Part shown: positions 53,282 through 61,938 of the stretch, one piece after another | Layout: each line of letters starts with the position of its first letter | How positions within the stretch are numbered: position 1 is the first letter of the stretch | Assembly (NCBI RefSeq): GCF_014324365.1 | Contig: NZ_QEIG01000004.1 | Span: 124,001-188,000 of the forward strand | Length of the DNA stretch: 64,000 nt | Source of the DNA: Algoriphagus sp. AK58 | GTDB lineage: Bacteria > Bacteroidota > Bacteroidia > Cytophagales > Cyclobacteriaceae | Direction: 5' to 3' | The notes under the pieces: model-generated | Seen by the model: only the letters and a program-made list of their open reading frames with translations | Told to the model about the DNA's origin: nothing | The model's database searches: none | Translations under genes and position numbers: made by a program

Positions 53282-54646
53282 ATGATCCCCAATCAAGTTC
53301 AAGTAGTCATTGTTGGAGGAGGTTTCTCCGGTATAGCCGCAGCCAAAAAACTCCATGAAGCGGGAGTTTCATTTCTGGTATTGGAGGCGAGAGAAAGGCT
53401 TGGGGGCCGAGTGTATACCAAGCGTTTCGAAAACGGCCTCTACCTTGACTTTGGAGGACAATGGATAGGTCCTACCCAAGACCGGATGTATGCACTCTGC
53501 CAAGAGCATGGAATAGCCTATTTTGAAACTTTCAATGAAGGAAAAAACATACTCGATCTTGGCAACAAGCTAAAAACCTACCGCGGAACCATCCCCAAAC
53601 TGGATCTTTTCTCCTTGCTCAATCTGGATTGGATCATCCGAAAACTAGAAAACCTTGCCCGACAAATTGATCTTCATGCTCCTTGGAATCATCCCAAGGC
53701 CGGGGAGTTTGATGGACAAACACTTGATCATTTTCTACGAAAATATGCCAAAACCAAGGCGTGTTATCAAGTCATCCGGGTAGGTTGCGAAACCGTCTTT
53801 GCCTGTGACCCGGATGAGCTCTCACTGCTTCATTGCCTGTTTTACATACGTTCAGGCACTTCCTTGGATTGCCTGATCAATATCAAAAACGGCGCCCAGC
53901 AGCACCGAATCAAAGGAGGCATGCAAACGCTGGTGGAAGCCATGGCCAAACCATTCATTGGCCAAATCAGATTTAAGTCTCCTGTCAAAGGAATTTCTTA
54001 TTCCCAAGAGCGAGTGGAAATCCACGGCAAGGACTTTACACTATCGGCACAAAAAGTCATTCTTGCAGTTCCCCCTCCCCTTTTGGCAGAGATCCAGTTT
54101 TCTCCCGAATTACCAAAAGAAAAAAAGAAACTCCTTCAACACTATCCCATGGGAAGGGTGGGAAAATGCTTTATGATCTACCAAGAGCCTTTTTGGAGAA
54201 AACTGGGATTTTCCGGGCAGTCTGTGGCAGGGGAAGACACCTACTTCCAAACCCTTTTTGACTGTTCTCCGGTCGATGGAAAAAAAGGAATCCTGATGGG
54301 CTTTACTATTGGAAGTAGAGCGGATCAGTTTTTTCAGCTGACTGAAAGAGAAAGAAAAAAGGAGATGCAAACTACCCTCGTACGGTATTTTGGAGAAGAA
54401 GCCCATCACGCTCTTCAGTATGAGGATTTTTCGATGAAGGAGGAGAATTGGTCTAGGGGATGCTACGCGGGCTTGATGCAACCCCAAGCTTGGACACAAG
54501 CGCAGGACTCGTATCGAAAATCTGTTTCTCCTTTGTATTTTGCCGGTACAGAAGCCGCTGTCAGATGGCATGGCTACATCGAAGGGGCTGTTTTGGCCGG
54601 AGAAGCCGCTGCCAACGAAATTTTAGAATCCTTGAAGAATGATTAA
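53282..54646 (+). CDS. FAD-dependent amine oxidase family protein
   Basis: A 454-aa flavin monoamine-oxidase-like enzyme. N-terminal FAD-binding motif VVIVGGGFSGIAAA (about 8-21), then VLEARERLGGRVYTKRF and DFGGQWIGPTQDRM; C-terminal FAD motif YFAGTEAAVRWHGYIEGAV. No signal peptide. Such enzymes oxidise amines to aldehydes with release of ammonia and peroxide; the substrate is unknown. It overlaps the nitrilase gene by 8 bp and belongs to a three-gene unit. Confidence 0.93.
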   Translation: MIPNQVQVVIVGGGFSGIAAAKKLHEAGVSFLVLEARERLGGRVYTKRFENGLYLDFGGQWIGPTQDRMYALCQEHGIAYFETFNEGKNILDLGNKLKTYRGTIPKLDLFSLLNLDWIIRKLENLARQIDLHAPWNHPKAGEFDGQTLDHFLRKYAKTKACYQVIRVGCETVFACDPDELSLLHCLFYIRSGTSLDCLINIKNGAQQHRIKGGMQTLVEAMAKPFIGQIRFKSPVKGISYSQERVEIHGKDFTLSAQKVILAVPPPLLAEIQFSPELPKEKKKLLQHYPMGRVGKCFMIYQEPFWRKLGFSGQSVAGEDTYFQTLFDCSPVDGKKGILMGFTIGSRADQFFQLTERERKKEMQTTLVRYFGEEAHHALQYEDFSMKEENWSRGCYAGLMQPQAWTQAQDSYRKSVSPLYFAGTEAAVRWHGYIEGAVLAGEAAANEILESLKND

Positions 54647-55772
54647 AAAACTTATCAGTTTATTCATCCTTTTCATTTTTATCGGACTGATCTGGTCCTT
54701 TGCCGGGCGAAATCAACCGCTGATTCCCCCACAGGGATATATTTCACAAATCCAGGAAATCAATTCTCCGGATAGTTTGTCAAGAACCCTTGTAGGCATA
54801 CAACCTTTCATGAAGGTGAGTGATTACTTCTATCAGGAAAGCTTTGAGGACAAACTGCGGATATACCTGGAAGAGGCAAATTCCAAAGGGTTTCTTGACA
54901 AAAAATCCATGGTGATCTTTCCGGAGTATCTTGGAACATGGCTGGTAATAGAAGGCGAAAAGCAAAGCATTGCAAAAAAAGAAACCCTCCAGGATGCGAT
55001 GACGCTGATGGTACTCAGCAATTTTTTTGAATTTGGAATTTTTTATTTTCAAACGGGAGCTATTCAAGATAAAGCAGCAGCGGCACTTTTTAAGATGAAA
55101 TCCATGAAAATGGCCAAAAGCTATTACTCTACTTTCAGTAATCTTTCGAAGGAGTTTAAAACTTACCTTTTAGCGGGTTCTATCATCCTTCCCAATCCCA
55201 CGGTGGTGGATGGGAAATTGTATGTGGATACCACCGGAGACTTGGTAAATGCAAGTTTTATCTTTGGCCCAGATGGACAAATCATCGGTAAACCTATTCT
55301 TAAAGCTTTTCCTATCGAATCGGAACAGCCTTTTCTTTCAGCAAAAAATCCCTCCGACATCCCTGTTTTCGACCTGCCATTGGGAAAAACTTCAGTCTTG
55401 ATCTGCGCAGACAGCTGGTACCCCGAAGCCTACCAAAATGCCAAAAACGAGCAGGCAGAACTCATCCTAGTACCTTCCTATTGTACGGGTGATGGTACTA
55501 TGAACAACCTTTGGAATGGATACAGTGGCTATGATGAACCTTTGGGAACAGATCTAACCGACATTGGAAAAATCACGGAACAGGCTGCATGGGAGAAATA
55601 TGCGCTTCCTGGACAAATCGGCAAATCCGGAGCGGCATTGGGCATGAATGTCTTTCTAAGAGGGGAATTATGGGATCTTGGCTCGGATGGTCAGCCCTTG
55701 GTAGTTTCCAAAGGAAAGCTACTTCCAATCCAACCTGCCGAAAAAGCAGGCATCTGGGCGTTAAACTTTTAA
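54639..55772 (+). CDS. Membrane-anchored nitrilase-superfamily hydrolase
   Basis: A 377-aa carbon-nitrogen hydrolase with an N-terminal membrane anchor or signal (about 4-22). Catalytic triad candidates: Glu96 (VIFPEYLG), a Lys at 218 or 222 (IIGKPILKAFP) and Cys256 (VLICADSWYPE). The length exceeds the 270-330 aa core because of the anchor and an insert at about 105-175. It would hydrolyse a C-N bond (amide or nitrile) outside the cytoplasm or at the membrane. Overlaps the amine oxidase gene; the C69-like gene follows after 4 bp. Confidence 0.9.
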   Translation: MIKKLISLFILFIFIGLIWSFAGRNQPLIPPQGYISQIQEINSPDSLSRTLVGIQPFMKVSDYFYQESFEDKLRIYLEEANSKGFLDKKSMVIFPEYLGTWLVIEGEKQSIAKKETLQDAMTLMVLSNFFEFGIFYFQTGAIQDKAAAALFKMKSMKMAKSYYSTFSNLSKEFKTYLLAGSIILPNPTVVDGKLYVDTTGDLVNASFIFGPDGQIIGKPILKAFPIESEQPFLSAKNPSDIPVFDLPLGKTSVLICADSWYPEAYQNAKNEQAELILVPSYCTGDGTMNNLWNGYSGYDEPLGTDLTDIGKITEQAAWEKYALPGQIGKSGAALGMNVFLRGELWDLGSDGQPLVVSKGKLLPIQPAEKAGIWALNF

Positions 55773-55776
55773 TCAG

Positions 55777-56994
55777 ATGTGTGATACTCTTGTAGCCTTA
55801 CCCTCCATCACCTCCACCGGCAATCTGATCTTTGGTAAAAATTCAGATCGAGAACCCTTGGAGGCTCAAGCCATCGGTCATTTGCCCAGACAAATCCATC
55901 AGAAAAAAACGCTCCAATGTACCTACATCTCCATTCCTCAGGTAGAGGTAACTCATGAAGTGATTCTCTCCAAGCCATTTCAAATGTGGGGAGCCGAAAT
56001 GGGAGTCAACGAGTATGGCGTCGTAATCGGAAACGAAGCAGTCTTTACCAATGTCAAGTTTGACAAGAAGCAAGTAGGATTGACTGGTATGGATCTGCTA
56101 AGGCTGGGGCTGGAGCGTGGAAAAACGGCGAAGGAAGCCCTTGAAGTCATCTTGATTCTCTTACAAACCTACGGTCAAAATGCCTGCGGAGGTTATCAAA
56201 ACAGGAACTTCTACTACCATAACAGTTTCCTGATAGCTGATCCCAATGAAGCCTTTATTCTGGAGACAGCAGGAAAATCCTGGGCCTACAAGGCTGTGGA
56301 AGACTTGGGAAGTATCTCTAACGGACTGACTATCGGGGAAAATTATCTGGAAGCGCATTTCGAAAAAGAACCAAGAACGATCCAATCCCTATTCTCAGGC
56401 AATCCCAAAAGCTTTCGGGAAAACTTTTCAGACCTGATCTATACCACCGCAGGAAGGTCCAGACAGCGACAGGCATGTACCTTGGGCTTTATGCAAAAAA
56501 AGAAAAATCCCTGCATTGAGGATTTTATCCAAGCCCTGAGACAGCATGATAAGGAGAATTTTAATCCCAAAAAGGCATCCACAGGATGTATCTGCATGCA
56601 TGCGACCGGCTTCACCAATCCCTCTGACACCACCGGGAGTATGGTGGCAGAAATCCGAAAAGCAGGTCCCTCGACCGTTTGGCTGACAGGCACTTCCTAC
56701 CCTTGTATGAGCCTGTATATCCCTTTTTACTTTGGTCAATCGATGGAATCCGAACTTTTAAATCCGGGAGAAAAGGAAGACCAAAGCCTTTGGTGGCAGG
56801 CAAAAAGGTTCCAAAAATCAGTTTTGAATAATTTTAGCCTTTTCCAGCCCAAGATGAGAGAAACCTGGAATCAAATCCAAAACTCCTGGATAGAAAAAGA
56901 CAAAGAATTGATCCGAAAAAATGCTACTTCCAGTGAGTTGAGCCAATTTTCCAAAGCCTGTTTGAATGAATATTGGAATCTATTGAAGGGATAA
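55777..56994 (+). CDS. C69/secernin-like Ntn hydrolase
   Basis: A 405-aa N-terminal-nucleophile hydrolase of the peptidase C69/secernin type. Cys2 directly after the initiator Met (MCDTLVALP) is the expected nucleophile, followed by LIFGKNSDREP; WGAEMGVNEYGVVIGNEAV and YHNSFLIADPNEAFILETAG are family motifs. Members are dipeptidases or acylases. No signal peptide, which keeps Cys2 at the processed N-terminus. It ends the amine oxidase/nitrilase unit and directly abuts the convergent moaE. Confidence 0.9.
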   Translation: MCDTLVALPSITSTGNLIFGKNSDREPLEAQAIGHLPRQIHQKKTLQCTYISIPQVEVTHEVILSKPFQMWGAEMGVNEYGVVIGNEAVFTNVKFDKKQVGLTGMDLLRLGLERGKTAKEALEVILILLQTYGQNACGGYQNRNFYYHNSFLIADPNEAFILETAGKSWAYKAVEDLGSISNGLTIGENYLEAHFEKEPRTIQSLFSGNPKSFRENFSDLIYTTAGRSRQRQACTLGFMQKKKNPCIEDFIQALRQHDKENFNPKKASTGCICMHATGFTNPSDTTGSMVAEIRKAGPSTVWLTGTSYPCMSLYIPFYFGQSMESELLNPGEKEDQSLWWQAKRFQKSVLNNFSLFQPKMRETWNQIQNSWIEKDKELIRKNATSSELSQFSKACLNEYWNLLKG

Positions 56995-57441
56995 TCAAGT
57001 ATTCACCTTCCACACATGTCCCTCGGTATCTAGGATTTCCCTTCCCCACACCGGCAATTCTGCTTTGATCCGCTCCACCAATTCGTCGCATGCCTCCATT
57101 GCAGCCTTGCGATGTTTGGAAGAAGTGAAAACAAAAAGGCAAATCTCACCGACCTTAATCTCACCAAGACTGTGATAGATATGCATGCAGGTTAGCGGAT
57201 ACTTAGCAAAAATAGCCTCTCGGATTTCAAAGGCTTTTTCTAGTGCCATTTCCTCATAAGCGGTGTAGTCAATCGCAATCACTTTTCCTTCCGGTTTTTC
57301 ATCGGCACGGATCTGTCCGAGAAAAATCGAATGTCCGCCTATATCCGTTTTAATGGCGTGATTGGCAATGGACTGGGCGATTTTCTCAGGCGAAATGGGA
57401 CCTTGGACAAAGATATTCTTGGGTTTTCGCTCTTTTTCCAT
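56995..57441 (-). CDS. moaE: Molybdopterin synthase catalytic subunit
   Basis: A 148-aa MoaE, which with MoaD inserts the dithiolene sulfurs into cyclic pyranopterin. SIFLGQIRAD, ALEKAFEIREAI, IYHSLGEIKVGE and FTSSKHRKAAMEACDELV are present; catalytic Lys lies in RIKAELPVWGRE. Last gene of the minus-strand Moco cluster, 7 bp after the ThiF-rhodanese gene. It abuts the convergent C69 gene with no spacer, so there is no room for a separate terminator. Confidence 0.96.
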   Translation of the reverse strand: MEKERKPKNIFVQGPISPEKIAQSIANHAIKTDIGGHSIFLGQIRADEKPEGKVIAIDYTAYEEMALEKAFEIREAIFAKYPLTCMHIYHSLGEIKVGEICLFVFTSSKHRKAAMEACDELVERIKAELPVWGREILDTEGHVWKVNT

Positions 57442-57448
57442 GGGTAGA

Positions 57449-58516
57449 TTAAGATTTTAAGGCGTTGATTCCGCCCCGGATGGAGAAGATTTTTTTATCG
57501 GGATAGACTTGCTGAAGTTGTTGAGCAGCCTTTTGACTGCGGATTCCACTTTGACAGAAAAAGAGAACTTCCTCCGCATCCTCAAATCGGTCCAATTGAC
57601 TGGAAAGGGTGGAGAAAGGCACTTTCATCAGTCCTGTACATTCCAGAGGAGGCAATTCACCCGGTTCGCGCACATCCACAAAAGCCACGTCATGACCCAT
57701 GAGCTTCATGGCTTCATTCCAGGATAGCTGTTTGATTCCCTCACAGGCAAGTTCGTAATCCATCTGCTCAAAATCCTTCCAAGTTTCAGGAATGGAAGAT
57801 TTGGAATCAGAATTGGCCGAGATTTCCACTTCGTAGGTCTGAGAGGTCAGGCTATTGAAAAAGAGCACCTTGTTTTTCAAAGGCTTTCCAAATCCGCTTA
57901 ACACCTTGATCGACTCCAATGCCATTAAGTTTCCAATGATCCCTGGCAACACGCCCAAGACGCCTGTTTCCGAACAGTTGGGAATTTCCTTGGCTGAAGG
58001 CATTTGTGGGTACAAGTCACGATAGTTGCAGGAATTGGGTCCATGATTGAAAACAGAGACCTGTCCCTCATGCTGATAGATGGCACCAAAAACCAGCGGC
58101 TTTTCCATCAGAACGCATGCATCATTGACCAAGTAGCGGGTCGGGAAATTATCCGAGCCATCAATCACCAGATCATAGCCTAAAATGAGTTCTTGTGCAT
58201 TTTCGACGGTAATGAATTCGGGAAAAATCTCCCATTGGATATCGCTGTATTTATCCTGAAAGTATCGTACCGCCGTTTCGGCTTTGTTTTTTCTCAGATC
58301 CTTTTCTCCGAAAAGTACCTGCCGGTTGAGATTGGAAAGAGACACTACGTCCCCATCCACTACCCCGATCTTACCCACTCCTGCCGCTGCCAGGTAAAGC
58401 AACACCGGACAACCCAAGCCACCTGCCCCGATCACCAAAACAGAAGACTGCTTCAGCTTGCCTTGTCCCTCGGGACCAAATCCCGGTAAAATCACTTGTC
58501 TTTCAAATCTATCCAT
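57449..58516 (-). CDS. MoeB/ThiF-type adenylyltransferase fused to rhodanese
   Basis: A 355-aa E1-like enzyme that should adenylate the C-terminal Gly of MoaD, with a C-terminal rhodanese domain (about 260-355; active Cys in FFCQSGIRSQKAA). ATP motif VLVIGAGGLGCPVLLYL (about 28-44), then DGDVVSLSNLNRQVLF and IDGSDNFPTRYLVND. The two CxxC zinc pairs of E. coli MoeB are not conserved (CNYRD in place of CYRC, and no later CxxC), while the Cys in IPNCSETGV remains. ATG at 58516 is used; a GTG precedes it by one codon. Placed between moaD and moaE. Confidence 0.92.
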   Translation of the reverse strand: MDRFERQVILPGFGPEGQGKLKQSSVLVIGAGGLGCPVLLYLAAAGVGKIGVVDGDVVSLSNLNRQVLFGEKDLRKNKAETAVRYFQDKYSDIQWEIFPEFITVENAQELILGYDLVIDGSDNFPTRYLVNDACVLMEKPLVFGAIYQHEGQVSVFNHGPNSCNYRDLYPQMPSAKEIPNCSETGVLGVLPGIIGNLMALESIKVLSGFGKPLKNKVLFFNSLTSQTYEVEISANSDSKSSIPETWKDFEQMDYELACEGIKQLSWNEAMKLMGHDVAFVDVREPGELPPLECTGLMKVPFSTLSSQLDRFEDAEEVLFFCQSGIRSQKAAQQLQQVYPDKKIFSIRGGINALKS

Positions 58517-58519
58517 CAC

Positions 58520-58759
58520 TTATCCTCCTGAAAATGGGGGTAACAAGGCAATTTCCTTGCCTTGTGAAATATCGGTATCCTCCTGAATCATTTTTTTATC
58601 CACGGCTAAGCTAAATTTCATGGATTTCAGTCCTGGAAACTGAGCTTCAAGTTGCTTTTTCAAAGCCAAGGAGGTTCCCGGATTCTCTATTTCCAAAGAG
58701 TCCGATCCGATCGCTTCAGCAATCATTCCAAAGGCTTTGATTTGGATTACGTCAGGCAT
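58520..58759 (-). CDS. moaD: Molybdopterin synthase sulfur carrier subunit
   Basis: A 79-aa ubiquitin-fold protein ending in the required Gly-Gly (PPFSGG), which is adenylated and thiocarboxylated to give sulfur to MoaE. IALLPPFSGG and the size are typical. Its stop lies 3 bp before the ThiF-rhodanese ATG. It is the first gene of the moaD-thiF-moaE block; 144 bp separate it from tauE upstream. Confidence 0.93.
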   Translation of the reverse strand: MPDVIQIKAFGMIAEAIGSDSLEIENPGTSLALKKQLEAQFPGLKSMKFSLAVDKKMIQEDTDISQGKEIALLPPFSGG

Positions 58760-58903
58760 GTTTAAATTAATTCCGTTACCAAGTTAAGGGTTAGTATTTT
58801 TTTACCCCAAAGAAAGTCACATCAGAAGGGTAAGTTTTTCATGGGAGATAAAGCATGGTCTGTAACAAAAACCTCAGTTCCTCTGAGTATCCACGGTGAA
58901 TCA

Positions 58904-59638
58904 TCATCCCAGGATCAACTTCACTGCCGCAAAGGCCAAGACAAATGCCAAGAGGTATTTCAGCGCATTTGGGCTGAACTTTTTGGCACCCAAATAGGCA
59001 CCCAATGCCCCTCCTGCAATCGTCAGGGGAAGTAAAATCCAGAGTTGGGTTGAAAACTCAATGTGGAACACCGATGCCCCCAGAAATCCAGCCACCGAAT
59101 TGAGAAAGATGAAAAGCGCACTCAAGGCTGCGGTTTCTTTTACTCCTGCCCATCCCAACATGAGAATAATGGGAGAAAGTATAATCCCACCTCCTATCCC
59201 GATCATGCCGGAAAGCAAGCCGATAACAAAACCCAAAACCGGGGCCATCCACCATTTTTGCTCCACCCGCAAGGTCTCCGAAATAGGAAAAACGCCCGCA
59301 AATCTCAAAACCGGAAAGAGCAACAACACACCCAAAACTTGCTTGTAAATGCCTGTATCTAATAAAATCCTTCCTCCCAAATAAGCTGCAGGAATGGAAA
59401 AAATGATTAAAGACAAAAAGAGTTTGGTCGGAAATACACCAGACTTTCGATAGTTCAAAAAGGAGATCATGGACACAAACATGTTTAAAATCAATGCAGA
59501 GGGACGGATCTCTTCCGGTGCAAAACCCAACAACGCTAAAATCATCAAGTAGCTACTCGCCCCTCCATGCCCCACCGAGGCATACATGAATGCTGCAAAA
59601 GGCATCAAAAAGTAGAGAACTACATCCCAAAGCTCCAT
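58904..59638 (-). CDS. TauE/SafE family permease
   Basis: A 244-aa inner-membrane protein with about eight helices. Family motifs: ASVGHGGASSYLMILAL near the N-terminus and the repeat SGMIGIGGGIILSPIIL in the second half. Members move sulfite, sulfoacetate or related anions. ATG at 59638, 4 bp after moeA, is preferred to a longer frame running into moeA. Its place inside the Moco cluster suggests a link to sulfur supply or to a molybdoenzyme such as sulfite oxidase, but this is inference. Confidence 0.93.
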   Translation of the reverse strand: MELWDVVLYFLMPFAAFMYASVGHGGASSYLMILALLGFAPEEIRPSALILNMFVSMISFLNYRKSGVFPTKLFLSLIIFSIPAAYLGGRILLDTGIYKQVLGVLLLFPVLRFAGVFPISETLRVEQKWWMAPVLGFVIGLLSGMIGIGGGIILSPIILMLGWAGVKETAALSALFIFLNSVAGFLGASVFHIEFSTQLWILLPLTIAGGALGAYLGAKKFSPNALKYLLAFVLAFAAVKLILG

Positions 59639-59642
59639 GAGA

Positions 59643-60830
59643 TTACCAAGGGTAAAAAGCAACCAAACTTCCTTCTTCCAGGTGTTCCTGCATTTCAGGG
59701 ATCTCAAGGATCCCATCAGCTTCCCCAAAAGACAATAGGTTGAATGATTCTTGAGCCGGAAGAACAACTGCCCGATTGTTTTCAAGTTTTGCTTTGAGAA
59801 AAAAGGTCAAGGGAGCTTTTTTATTGAAATCCGCAGCAATCGGATAATAGACAGGAGAAGTCCAGGCATTGGGATTACCAAGCAAGCGAAGAAGACAGGG
59901 CTTTACATATTGAATAAAACAGGTGAGCACAGAGGCAGGATTACCGGGAAGGGCAAAGACCAATTTTTCACCTTTTATTCCTGCAAAAATCGGCTTTCCG
60001 GGTTTTTGCTTGACTTTGTAAAAAAGCTGTTGCACACCGTTTTCCTCCAAACTCCCCTTTACAAAATCATAATCCCCTACTGATATCCCTCCGGTCAATA
60101 ATACTATACCTGAGCTTTCCAAAGCTTCTCCGATCACTCGGCTGACTTCGGATTTTTCATCTCTTACCTTTAAAACTTCTACTTTATCAATTCCCAATTG
60201 ACTCAAATAGGCCATCAAAGCAGGACCGTTGGCATTGTAGATTTGTCCGGGTTGAAGGGTTTGTCCGATTTCGAGGATTTCGTCTCCGGTCAAAATAACA
60301 GAGACTTTGGGCGCGTCAAAGACTCCCACCTGCTCAATCCCCAAAGAGGCCAGAAGCCCGATGGTACCGGGAGTAATCAGGGTGCCTGAGTTCAGGATCA
60401 ATTCACCCTCCTGACATTGGGATCCTGCCTTTCTGACGTTCATTCCCTGAGTCAATTTTGCCAACTCAAAGAAGACGGTATCACCGACCACATCCACCCA
60501 TTCTTGTTGCACTACAGTGTCAGCACCTTTTGGTATCGGCGCTCCGGTGAAAATTCGAACCGCCGCTCCTTTTTCCAAGTTAAAATCAGGATTAGCACCT
60601 GCCTGAACCACTTGGGCCAGTTTGCGGCTTTCGCCCAAATCTTCCCAGGAAAATGCATACCCATCCATCCCGGAATTATCGAAGGATGGCACATTCATCG
60701 GGGCCAACACAGGGCTGGCCGTGAATCTTCCCAAAGCCTGGGATAGAGTCACCTGTGTATTTTTTGGGGAAATGGCAAGGCCTTTCAGCAGTTCCTTGGC
60801 TTTAGGCACCTCTATGAACTCATTCATCAT
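59643..60830 (-). CDS. moeA: Molybdopterin molybdenumtransferase
   Basis: A 395-aa MoeA, which inserts molybdate into adenylated molybdopterin. N-terminal SVDGYA-like region NSGMDGYAF, then IFTGAPIPKGADTVV, LLASLGIEQVGV, ILTGDEILEIGQ, YNANGPAL and LLTGGISVGDYDFVKG (MoCF-binding core). C-terminal domain with LPGNPASVLTCF. ATGA overlap with moaA upstream; tauE follows after 4 bp. Confidence 0.96.
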   Translation of the reverse strand: MMNEFIEVPKAKELLKGLAISPKNTQVTLSQALGRFTASPVLAPMNVPSFDNSGMDGYAFSWEDLGESRKLAQVVQAGANPDFNLEKGAAVRIFTGAPIPKGADTVVQQEWVDVVGDTVFFELAKLTQGMNVRKAGSQCQEGELILNSGTLITPGTIGLLASLGIEQVGVFDAPKVSVILTGDEILEIGQTLQPGQIYNANGPALMAYLSQLGIDKVEVLKVRDEKSEVSRVIGEALESSGIVLLTGGISVGDYDFVKGSLEENGVQQLFYKVKQKPGKPIFAGIKGEKLVFALPGNPASVLTCFIQYVKPCLLRLLGNPNAWTSPVYYPIAADFNKKAPLTFFLKAKLENNRAVVLPAQESFNLLSFGEADGILEIPEMQEHLEEGSLVAFYPW

Positions 60831-61807
60831 CCTCCAATTTTGATCATGCTTCTATTTTCGATGGCATCGGGATTGGCTTTCAGGTAATCCGGAGTAAACT
60901 GCCCTCCCAAGGCTGCATGTTTTCTGGAAACAGAAAGCCGGATTAGCGATTCTACTTCCTCTCCTCTACGCAAAGCACCCAGCAAATCCAACTCTTCCTT
61001 TCCAAAAAGGCAATTTTTGATTTTCCCATCGGCAGTCAGTCGGAGTCGGTTACAGTCCCCGCAAAAGTGCTCACTCATGGTGGTGATAAAAGCAAAAGTA
61101 CCCTGAAATCCCGGTACCTGATATTTTTTTGCGGTATCGTGCTTTTTGTCTTCGAGTTTGACCACTTCAAACTTGGCTTTGACCAAGTCCAGCAGCTGCG
61201 CGGCGGTCACGACCTTGTTACTTTGCCAGTGATTGCCTTGGAAAGGCATAAATTCGATAAATCGGACATGAAGGGGAAGCTTTTCGGTCTGTTGTACAAA
61301 TTCACAGATTTCATCTTCGATCAGTCCGTGAAGTGCCACGGCATTGACTTTGACCCGAAAGCCTTCTTTCAGAAGCAGGAGGATATTTTCCCAAACCTGA
61401 TCCAATTGGTCACGACGGGTGAGTTTGAGAAATTTTTCCCTGTTGAGGGTATCCAGGCTGACATTGACCGAACGAACTCCGGCTTTTTTCAAGGTATCGA
61501 TATGCTTGTGGATCAGCACTCCGTTGGTGGTCAATGTTAGCTCCACGGGAAAAGCAGAGAGTCTTTCCAAGATTTCCGGAAATTCTTTTCTTACCAATGG
61601 TTCACCTCCGGTCAAGCGGATTTTTTTTACACCAAGAGCAATAAAAATCTCCGCCAATTTCAAAATCTCCTCTTTACTCATCAGCTTGGACTGGGGCATC
61701 CACTCCATCTCCTCCACCGGCATGCAATAGGCGCAGCGGAAATTGCAGTTGTCCGTAAGGGAAATCCTCAGGTAATCGTGTACACGTCCGAAAGCATCTT
61801 GAAGCAT
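60827..61807 (-). CDS. moaA: GTP 3',8-cyclase (MoaA)
   Basis: A 326-aa radical-SAM enzyme starting Moco synthesis from GTP. The N-terminal cluster is Cys21, Cys25, Cys28 (CNFRCAYC), the SAM region has RLTGGEPLVRK, and the second cluster is in HFCGDCNRLRL and IKNCLFG. The C-terminus ends in the Gly-Gly tail (IKIGG) typical of active MoaA. Start of the operon: it overlaps moeA by 4 bp. MoaC, its partner, is not in the window. Confidence 0.97.
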   Translation of the reverse strand: MLQDAFGRVHDYLRISLTDNCNFRCAYCMPVEEMEWMPQSKLMSKEEILKLAEIFIALGVKKIRLTGGEPLVRKEFPEILERLSAFPVELTLTTNGVLIHKHIDTLKKAGVRSVNVSLDTLNREKFLKLTRRDQLDQVWENILLLLKEGFRVKVNAVALHGLIEDEICEFVQQTEKLPLHVRFIEFMPFQGNHWQSNKVVTAAQLLDLVKAKFEVVKLEDKKHDTAKKYQVPGFQGTFAFITTMSEHFCGDCNRLRLTADGKIKNCLFGKEELDLLGALRRGEEVESLIRLSVSRKHAALGGQFTPDYLKANPDAIENRSMIKIGG

Positions 61808-61887
61808 AGCCCTAGTTTAGGTAATTGTCCTGTGAAAAACACATGGAATTTTGCCGGGGAACCAATTTAAGGATGAACCCATGAATT

Positions 61888-61938
61888 TCTTTCATCTCGA
61901 ATCTCTTACTCTCAATCTTTGATCTCTTCTCTTTCTCA
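61888..61938. repeat. Pyrimidine-rich tract
   Basis: Plus strand shows ATCTCGAATCTCTTACTC, CAATCTTTGATCTCTTC and TCTTTCTC in a row, so the minus strand is purine-rich (GAGATCAAAGATTGAGAG). It lies just past the AraC gene stop. Similar in style, not in exact words, to the purine tracts at 6797 and 12488. Confidence 0.35.

Noticed and set aside
58760-58903. Moco riboswitch upstream of moaD
   Set aside because: The 144-bp gap shows only a small CTCAG/CTGAG hairpin and none of the conserved aptamer features I know.
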